Positions 1-8,872 of a stretch of 12,207 bases of DNA are shown piece by piece. Positions within the stretch are counted from its first letter, which is position 1. Each line of letters starts with the position of its first letter. The notes under the pieces are model-generated. The model searched no databases and had not been told where the DNA came from. It saw only the letters and a list, made by a program, of their open reading frames with translations. The position numbers and the translations under genes were made by a program. This DNA comes from Monoraphidium neglectum (Eukaryota > Chlorophyta > Chlorophyceae > Sphaeropleales > Selenastraceae). The stretch is taken from the NCBI RefSeq assembly GCF_000611645.1, contig NW_014011897.1, forward strand, positions 1-12,207, in the 5' to 3' direction.

Positions 1-29
1 CCACTCCTCTCAACCCCACCCCCCCACAG

Positions 30-158
30 GCCCCCGACGCCGACTCCCTGGAGCGCTTCTTGGGCGGCCTCCCCCTCATCGCCGACGTCGTCATCCTGTC
101 GCCCCACGGCTACTTCGGCCAGAGCAACGTGCTGGGGCTGCCAGACACGGGGGGCCAG
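30..158 (+). CDS. SUS: Sucrose synthase exon 1 of the window
   Basis: 43 codons, phase 0 at both ends. A C-rich tract ending in CAG (27-29) precedes it and a GTGAGG donor follows at 159. It encodes the [11 protein letters not shown] helix, the strand [10 protein letters not shown] (H26 corresponds to the active-site His287 of Arabidopsis SUS1) and the loop LPDTGGQ that contacts the donor sugar. It is not the first exon of the gene: there is no start Met, and the family has about 260 residues before this point. Only 29 bases of the upstream intron are in the window. Confidence 0.95.
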
Positions 159-3100
159 GTGAGGGGGTGGCCGACGGCCGCGGCGCTGACAGGGGATTTG
201 GGGTGTTTTTGGCACCGGAGCAGGGTAGCGCCTGTGTCGGGCGAAGGGCTGCGGTGCAAGGTTTGCTGGGAGTTTCACCTTGGGAGTTGGGAGTCACGCC
301 CTGGGATCTAGTGCAAGAGAGGAACGGCGGCGGTGTGGGGCAGCTTGGTTATGTGTGGTGCGAGGAGGGGGAGCTTAAGAGGGGTTGGGTGCCGGGGGGT
401 CGCTGGGAGGCAGGGGCTGGCTCAATGCAGCACAGACTTCTGGGTTATCGGGGGGTCTGCCTGGGTGTGAGCCATGCACTGCCCTTGTGGAGGCGTGTGT
501 GCAGGGCCGTCAAACTCATCCTGCGGATGATGGACGGCTCTGCGACCGCCCACACCGCCGCTGCCTTGCGCGTGCTGTCCGCCGCAACTTGCGGTTTTGG
601 GAGGGGCAGCAGGAGAAGGGTTGGGTGCCGGGCGGTTGCTGGGTGGCAGGGGCTGGCTTCAGGCGTCGCGGGCTCGTGGGGTTGTGCGAGGGATGTCAGC
701 GTGAATGCAGCCCGTGCGCTGCTCCTGCAGAGGCGCGCAGGCAGGGCCGTCAGCCAGCCGAGGAACATGCGACGGCCCTGCGGCCGCGCCCGCCACCGAC
801 GCCGTGCGCGCTTTGTCCGCGGCCGCGCACGCCGTCCTGCCCCGCCTGCGCCCCCCCGTTGGCCGCAAACCTCCGTATGCCTTGATGGGGGGGGGGCGCG
901 ACGGCTTCGGCCCCCGCAAGCCAGCCCCCCTCTTCCTGAATGTACGCGGGCGTCTCAGCCTGCGTAGTTTCTCTCTCTCTCTCTCTCCTGTATGCCAGCG
1001 CCAAGGCGTATCAGTGTCTCAATGCGCCGCCTGCGTGGCTCCCTGCTGTCAGAGCCCAGGCATGACACCTGTACTTCATCTTCTCACACCCTCCCTCTGA
1101 CCCCCCCCTGCCCTGCATCATCATGTTTCCTGCTGTGATGAAAGGTCGTGTATATCTTGGACCAGGTGAGAGGCATTGAAAGGCTTATAACTTGGAATAC
1201 ACGGTAGCAACGGGATGAATGTAGGTGTGGGGGCGGGGGCCGGGACCGCAGAGCGCGCTGGGGCGGCACTCACGGAAGAGGGTGGCGGCACCAGCAGGAT
1301 CACCGGCGCCGGCGGGAGTGATCGCTGCGTTTTGCAGACTCCTCGCCCCGGAGCACAGCTCTTCGTCAGGCGGGGCCCGCCGCCCAGTCTCGCAGTACAC
1401 ACATTCCGCCTTCCGGCCGCCCGATCTCCTTCCATTCCACTTCCGCCGCCACCCCCTCCCAACTGATCGTTGTCTACACCACACATAACTTTCACTGAGA
1501 CGTTCGCGTCCCCCATAAACCCCAAATCGCAGGTGCGTGCGCTGGAGGCTGAGCTGAGGCGCCGCCTGGACGAGCAGGGCCTCGCGGACGTCAACCCCAG
1601 GGTGAGGGCTCCGGGTCGTTTGCTACTGGGTCTGCCTGCTACTTCGCTTGTTGCCTGTTGGTTTGGTCCCAGATGAAGCGGTCTGGGTTCCGTTTTCAAA
1701 GGTCTGGGTCTAAGGTAGCTTCTCCATTTGGGAAGGGGTTTTGTGTCTCTTACGTTCTAATTGAATTAGGGCGGGCGAGCCGCAGTGCTTCGGGTGGACA
1801 GGGTGTTTAAGGGATGATGCTGCTAATGCCATTGACTCGGCGGGGGAATGGACCACTAGTCGTGGGGTCCCTATGGTGGTTTGGGGGCGTTGTTGGAAGG
1901 GGCCGAGGCGTACGGTGAGGTGCATGGCCGCGCTGGTCTTTCTGACCTGATTTGGGAGGCAGTGGCATGCGAGCTGGAGCGCAAGCGCAGTGTGGTGTCT
2001 TTGGGTGGCGGAGTTGTTGACACCACTCTGCGCCTTGTGCGGCCGAGCTCGGGCGGATGCAAGGGAAAAGCCTCCGTGTCTCATGATCTGATTTGCCTCC
2101 TGCAGCACAGCGCCTGCCCCTGCCGCCCCTGCCTGCCAAGCCTGCAGCTGCTCTTATGCCAGCCGTCGGTCCGTCCTCAAATCAGTTTCCCAGGCCCTCA
2201 CCACATCGATTGATAGCACCTGTCGGCCCCTCACGCACAGCACCTTGATACCGCCCTTGCTTGCTCCCCTGACCTTGGGATGCTCACAAAACGACAAAAC
2301 GACGCCCCCCCTCCAGGTGGTCGTCGTGACGCGCCTGATCCCCGAGGCGTGCGGCACAACCTGCAACGAGCGCGTGGAGCGCATCCACAGCACAGAGGGC
2401 GCCTACATCCTGCGCATACCCTTTAGGGACCCCAACACGGGCCAGGTGCGGCGGGCGGTGCGTGTTGTGTGGCGGGAGAGCTGGGGGGCCGTTGGGTGGG
2501 GGCAGCTGATGAGTGGGGGCAGCTAATGAGTGGGGGTGATGATGCGGCGCGGCTGTTTGTATTCTGCGGGCCATCGCAGTGCGCGAGCACTGTGTCGGTA
2601 GCACACTCAGCGTGTTTGACTGTGTCCAAGCAGCTCACGCGCCTGCCCTCGCGGCCACTTGGGTCCGGGGTTCCGGCCAAAGGGATGCAAGGGGGGCAGC
2701 GACAAGTGGCAGGAAGTTGTTTGGGATGCCGGCGCTCCTCAGGGCATGGTAGTTGCACCACCTCGCGCGATCTGCAGCCCCCGCAACCAGCCAAGTTCCC
2801 CGCAGCACTCAGCCGGCGGCTAAGGCTGTTTGTATGCTTTGCTATCGTGTATCTTCCCTCCCCACTACCTGCTGCAGCCTGGCTAGTGCATGCTTTTTGT
2901 AGCCACGTATGGCCGCTGCCTCCCACGTGAGGCATGGCTCTGAAGGGCCAAGAAACTGCACCCATAGGTGGTTTCAGCTAATGTTGATTGTTGGGCTAAT
3001 GTTGATTGTCGGGCTCAGAACTTTCCACATCCCCTTGCCTGGGGTGTAGGACGTCCTCGGAAAACACCCCAGGTCGTAGGGCATGTCGTTGAATCCGGCT

Positions 3101-6100
3101 CCATTCCCCACCTGCTGCCCCACCCCTCCCTTCGATCCCTTTGCCCCACGCCCGCTTGCTGAACTCCTCACCACCCCTCCATAACATCAAACCAGGTGCT
3201 GCGCAAGTGGGTGAGCCGCTTTGACCTGTGGCCCTACGTGGAGCGCTTTGCCCTGGACTGCGAGAGGGAGCTCAGGGCAGAGCTGGGTGAGGCGCCTTTT
3301 TGGGGGATTGAGCCCTTGCTTGAAGGCCTTCCTTTCTTTGTGGGATTTTCGGGCTTGTTCAAGGAATGGGGTGGGGCAAGGGAGGGTTTTGGGCCGGGCA
3401 GCCCTGGGCAGTCCTGCCACGCTTCGGCACGGGCGCTGTGCGGTGGAGGCATGGCCATTGACCTGTCGGAAAGCATGGGGGCGGGCAAAGCATGCGAGCA
3501 GTCTTGAGGGGCAATCCTTCGCGTCTCGGTGAGTCAAGGTCAAAGGATGTTCCACCTCAGCGCGAGGCAACCCCCTTCGGTCTGTTGACCCGCTCACCGG
3601 GCTGCACTCAAAACTTGGCAAACTTCGAGGTGCAGCAACGTCGGTTGTCGCACCTCAGCTGCGTTAGTGGGGCCGCTGCGTATGCACCTTCTGATAGCTT
3701 TCACAGCATCACAGGTCATGACACCTCTGAAGCACCTGGCACGCCGTCGTGCCGCACTTCTTACACGACCGCTGACATGTGCTCAAGTGTCCATTGTGAA
3801 CAAACACAACGAGGGCATCAGCCCCCCCTCCCAAACAGCATTGTCTTATGCAACTTCAAACCCCTTCTCCAGTGCCGGTACCAATATCGGCCCCCACCCC
3901 CTCCTCTCCTGCCATACCAACCCATCACCAGGGGGCAAGCCGGACCTTATCATTGGCAACTACAGGTGACTGGTTGGGTCCATGAGTGTTTGGGTTGGTA
4001 TGCCCAGGAGTGATTTGCGCATTGCCTACCCTGGCGTTTGGGTGTTGCAAACTTCCACCTAGGGGTGGAAGGTTGGCCCAGCTTTGCTGTATTGGGCAAA
4101 TTTTGTGGCGTCCGGCGTTATTTTTGAGAATCCGGTGTGATTCTCAGACGATTTGCACCAGTGAGCGTCTATAGTGTGCTGTCGTCACTGGTGCAAAGCC
4201 GCCACAGAATTGCGCGGAATGAGCGTCCAGCCTGCAATCCCTTGCCGGCCCTCATCCCTACCCGGAAGGCCTGTCTGCCAGGCATCCGCCTTCACCACTG
4301 TCCCGGCCCTGCTTCACACGAGCTTGCCCCGCCTTGTCTGGATGTCTGCTACTCCTGTACTTCAACGCACACCTGACGTACAAATGTGCTCGCCCCCTTC
4401 CTTCCCAAACCAACAAACAAACTCAGCGACGGCAACCTGGTGGCGTCCCTGCTGGCGCACCGCATGTTCGTCACCCAGTGTGAGCTTTGATGTCGAACAG
4501 TACACCCGAACGGCGAACCCAACACGCTTCACACAGGGCTGAGTGCAAACAATTCATATAACCTGCTGCTCATTGGAATTGTTTGCACTCAGCCCCCAGC
4601 GAGCTCGCTTCTTCACCCGCTCTCTGGCATCCTGCACTCCCTTACCCCCTTGGCACCTCAGCCTGAAACCCCCACCCCTCACCTGCCACCCCAGGCAACA
4701 TTGCCCACGCCCTGGAGAAGACCAAGTACCAAGATGCCGACATCAAGTGGTGAGCCACGCGGGGTGGTGATGTCGCTGTGACATCGCACACAAGTCGTGA
4801 GCCATGCAGGCGTACTCTTGGCCTGTCGGCGGTGTTGTTTGAAGAGTGATGGAATTGTTCAGCCTTTTTGGGGAAAGGACAACCCACAAGGGTGCTCTAG
4901 AGCAACCAGCCCTACCTGTTTGGCGGCTCAGTTGAACATTTCTTATCATGTCGTAATTGGTGTAGTTTTGATCTCAGAGCTTCGGCCTCATGCCAACTTG
5001 CGGTCTCCCTGGGGCAGCGCCGGAAGGTCGGGCCGGCCAACCTGGCAGTGTCGCTCAGGTTGCCTCCAAGCACTGCCAGGTGGAGCCGCGGCCCAAGCAC
5101 ACCACACCGCGCTCCCTGTTTCTTTGCCGCTCTGCTGCTCAACTGACCCTGCCGGAGGTCGGCCCCAACCCCACAACACAATCTGGATGTACACCATTCA
5201 GTCACAAGAATCCTCTCGCTCCCACTGCCCTCGCACACAGGGCGGACCTGGACCCCACCTACCACTTCAGCTGCCAGTTCCTGGTGCGCAGGCACCGGCG
5301 CTGAATCATCCTCGCGCAAAAATACACTCCTCATGCCAGCAGACCCGTCAGCTGTGGCTTGTGGCGACTCATGATCATGACACCCAACATTCAGCACATT
5401 AGAACAGAAGCTCCCACTTTTCGAACCTTCATGTGACCCAACCCAATCCTGATTCACAACCTGCCCCTCATACACAGGCTGACCTGGTGGCCATGAACCA
5501 CGCAGACTTCATCATCACATCGACCTACCAGGAGATTGCAGGTGAAAGGGGGTCGCATTGTGATGATGGGGCGGCTGCCACGAGCGAGTTGAGAGGGAGT
5601 GTGCTGCTTGTCCGGCGCCTACAGGGGGCGGCTGTGATGCCTGGGAGGCAGGTTGTCGCTGTGGATCACCAGCCCCTGGATGGTGCACTTGGCGCAATTT
5701 GATGGGTTACACGCGGGCGTTTCGGCCAGCTGCTATGAATGTTGGTGCCTGCTGAGTGTTCAGGGGGGGGGCGGCAGCATGTTGGGCGTGTTGCGACGTC
5801 CTGGCTTCTCTGCCAGCAGCGGACAATGGGTGCGGTCCGACTGCAACAGTGACAGCGAGACCCCCTCCCATGTTCTGCTGCCAGACACTGTGGCTGCGGT
5901 AGACAAGCGATTTGTGAATCAAGCGCAACCCCGGCGCTCTCCTGTGCGCGGATATTGCCACATCGGCACGCTCGCAATCTCGCTGCACTGATTGCATTTC
6001 ATGCCTATGCCAAAGCGCCGCTGAAGCTCCGCCTTAGCCTCGGAAGGTGTTGCCGATGGGGGTGAAAGGGTCCACTTTGGCATGCTTGCACACACAAGCG

Positions 6101-8837
6101 GGCGCGCGTGTGTTGTGGGGGGGGGGCGTGTACGTTTGCGCTGAAGCTCCGCCTTAGCCTCGGAAGGTGTTGCCGATGGGGGTGAAAGGGTCCACTTTGG
6201 CATGCTTGCACACACAAGCGGGCGCGCGTGTGTTGTGGGGGGGGGGCGTGTACGTTTGCGTGTGCTTAAGTGTTTGTGTGCGTGTGTTTGTGTATGTACG
6301 TGTGTGTGGGGGGGGTGTTGGCCGTTCTTGGCGGCCATGTGTCTAGTATTGGTGTGTGCACGCGTAACGTTTGTGCCAACGGCAATCCCCAAGTCACACT
6401 GCAAACTTTCCTGTGACCCGGGGCTGCCGTCGCAATGCACCACGCCGGCTGTGCCATGTGCAGTATGCATCGTCTTCTGCATCCCTGGGTTCAACGCGCA
6501 CCCCTGGGCAGCAGTTGGCACAGTCCCCCCAAACAAAACAACTGCTGCCTCCTTTGACACAGCGCGCGAGGCTCCACCCCCTGACCCACCGCCAACCCCC
6601 GGCCCCTCACCCATCACTGACCCCCACCCCCTCCGTCCCCAGGTAACGAGACCCTGGTGGGTCAGTACGAGAGCATGAAGGCCTTCACGATGCCCAAGCT
6701 GTTCAGGGTGGTCGAGGTGGGCCCAATATCCAGATCATCCATGCTTGTGGGGTTTGAGTCTGCTGCTGTCTGCAGCAGCGTGGCTAGCAGCGTGGCTAGC
6801 CATGCTTCAGTCAGCCGTGAATTTTTTTGACGCATTCTGCGCACAGCACTCGCGCCACAACCAGCTGCCGTTGAATTGCAAGTGCAGCAGTGAACGGGGA
6901 TGCGGCTTTGTGTTCCAGGCAGTCGGCTGGGGCCAAGCGGCCACAGGGCGCGGCCTTGTGCAGCTCTGTGGGGTGTGGGGGGGGCCATATATGCCGCTGG
7001 GACAAAAGAAGGGGTGACGTTTCTGTCTTCTCACCCCTTCACGCTCCCGGCGACCTGCCGCCGTGCGGGTGCTGAGCATCGTGGCCGGCGCAGCCACGAA
7101 TCGCGACCCTTTGCCGCGCCTCAAACCTGTGGCGCCCCCCTCCCCCGCCGTCTGTTGGCCTGGGGCCTCCATTGCCCACCACAGCACCACCTCTACTCTG
7201 GACGGGTCGCACACACATCCACCCGTACATGTCCTACCTCCACCCCCACAACCTCACACTTCTCACCCAACCACCCACCCACACACCCATCCTCGCATGT
7301 CTAGGGGATTGACATCTACGACACCAAGTTCAACATGTGAGCCTCCCCGAGGGCGTCCATCCAGAAATGACGATGGCTCTAACTACGATTCGCATTGCAG
7401 TTGCACACGCTGCTCTGTTAATACTGTGTACCGTGCGTGGCTCGTCTGCCTTCACTCTATCATGCCACCTCTACGGTGTATACTGACCCTTGATCCCTCA
7501 CATCAACCCAATCCCCTCAACCCGGCCTTGCTTGGCAGCGTGTCCCCAGGGGCGGACCCCGACATCTACTTCCCCTTCTCAGAGGCTGAGAGGAGGCTCA
7601 CGTCACTGCACGGCGACATGCGGGTGCGCCACACGCATGCTGATTGAGAGGGGTGGGGGCGGGGTGAGAGCACGGCCGCTCATTCCTACGTGTGCCACCT
7701 TACTGCCCACGCTACTGGCACGAGGGCCGACGACCAACAGCCCCGCACATGCATGGCATGTATGGCAGGCTGCCTCGAACGCGAGTCATCCGCGAGGAAG
7801 GGGTTGCTTATTGATGTAGAAAGCACCACCTGCTGCATTGTTAAGTTGCGCTCAATCCATGAGATTCCCTTTGCACGCCGGCCCCCCCTTACCCTGGTGC
7901 ACGGGAGCTGCAACCACCGCCGCATCCCACATGCGCGAGCATTCCCATCTGGACCAACCCATGGAATCTCATCTGTGCCCCACCCCGCCCCTCCACCTTC
8001 CAGGAGCTGCTCTTCGGCTCCGGCGAGGCCCCCACCGCGGTGTCGACCCTGGACGACCCCTCCAAGCCGCTGCTCTTCAGCATGGCGCGCCTGGACCGCG
8101 TGAAGAACCTCACAGGGCTCGTGGAGTGGTGGGCACGTGACTGGCCTGCTCGGGCTGTGTTTGTTGGCTTGGGGTTGCAGACCACAGCAAACTGCCAGGC
8201 CGGCTCTGGTGTCTGGAGAGGGGTTGGGCTAGTAACGCCCGCTTTGAGTTGGTTGGAGGGATGCAGGGCGGTTTGAGTGGTGGGGGTTTGACCTGGCGAC
8301 TGTTGCGTAATGGGGGCAACACCTCGGTTTGATGGGTTTCATGCTATTGTGGGGAGCTGGTTTTGGGTCAAGAATGCAGGTGGGCCATGGGACATGGATT
8401 GTGTGCAGAGTCAGAAGAGCTTCCTGTGCGCACGGCTCACCGTCTCAAAGCTGCCCTGAACCTCGCGCACTGCAAGGTGTTGCGAGCCAGGCTTGCCTCT
8501 TGACCAAATCTGCCACTGCGCCCCACCAACTGCCCGCCCCTCGCCGCCAATCCCACGGCATCTCAAATTTCTGCGCAACATCAGGCCTGCGTCCAGCACC
8601 CCAGACTCACACCCGCTCTTCAGCAGCAACCCATCAGCATTTCCCTTTCCCCGCTTCGATCGTCAATCTTGAACCTCAAACGCCGCAGGTACGCCCACAG
8701 CGAGCGGCTGCGCAACGTGTGCAACCTGGTGATCGTGGGCGGCGTCATAGACGCCTGCCATACGGGCGACAGGGAGGAGGCTGCTGAGTGTGAGAAGATG
8801 CACCGCCTCATCAAGGAGCACAACCTCAGGGTGGGTC

Positions 8838-8872
<35 letters not shown>

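Larger units (their letters stand above)
159..1144 (+). other. Intron 1 (986 nt)
   Basis: Donor GTGAGG; the acceptor is GAAAG, the only one of the 18 that is neither CAG nor TAG. The first ~700 bases are G-rich and the last ~200 C/T-rich. It holds a degenerate duplication of about 238 bp and a CT repeat, both listed separately. Open frames in it (for example 167-967 on +) read straight through the splice sites, match nothing I know, and come from high GC with few stops. Confidence 0.85.
2446..3195 (+). other. Intron 4 (750 nt)
   Basis: Donor GTGCGG, acceptor ACCAG. It is G-rich for the first ~90 bases and C-rich from about 3025 on. Two short tandem repeats are listed separately (2503-2536 and 2977-3015). 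Nothing else is seen. Confidence 0.85.

Noticed and set aside
30..158. Sucrose-phosphate synthase instead of sucrose synthase
   Set aside because: The [19 protein letters not shown] run, HALEKTKY and the [12 protein letters not shown] ending are features of sucrose synthase; sucrose-phosphate synthase reads differently at these places.
167..967. 266-codon open frame on the + strand
   Set aside because: It lies in intron 1 after the donor at 159, is Arg/Ala/Gly-rich, and follows from GC-rich sequence with few stops. The recognised protein skips this region by splicing.
1121..1699. 192-codon open frame on the - strand
   Set aside because: It is antisense to exons 2 and 3 and intron 2, with no recognisable domain. 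It is a shadow of GC-rich DNA.
6019..6260. Repeat array as CRISPR or satellite
   Set aside because: Only two adjoining units with no spacers, inside a eukaryotic intron.
5919..6617. 232-codon open frame on the - strand
   Set aside because: It lies wholly in intron 10, gains length from the in-phase 120-bp repeat, shows low-complexity His/Pro/Thr-rich composition and matches no family I know.
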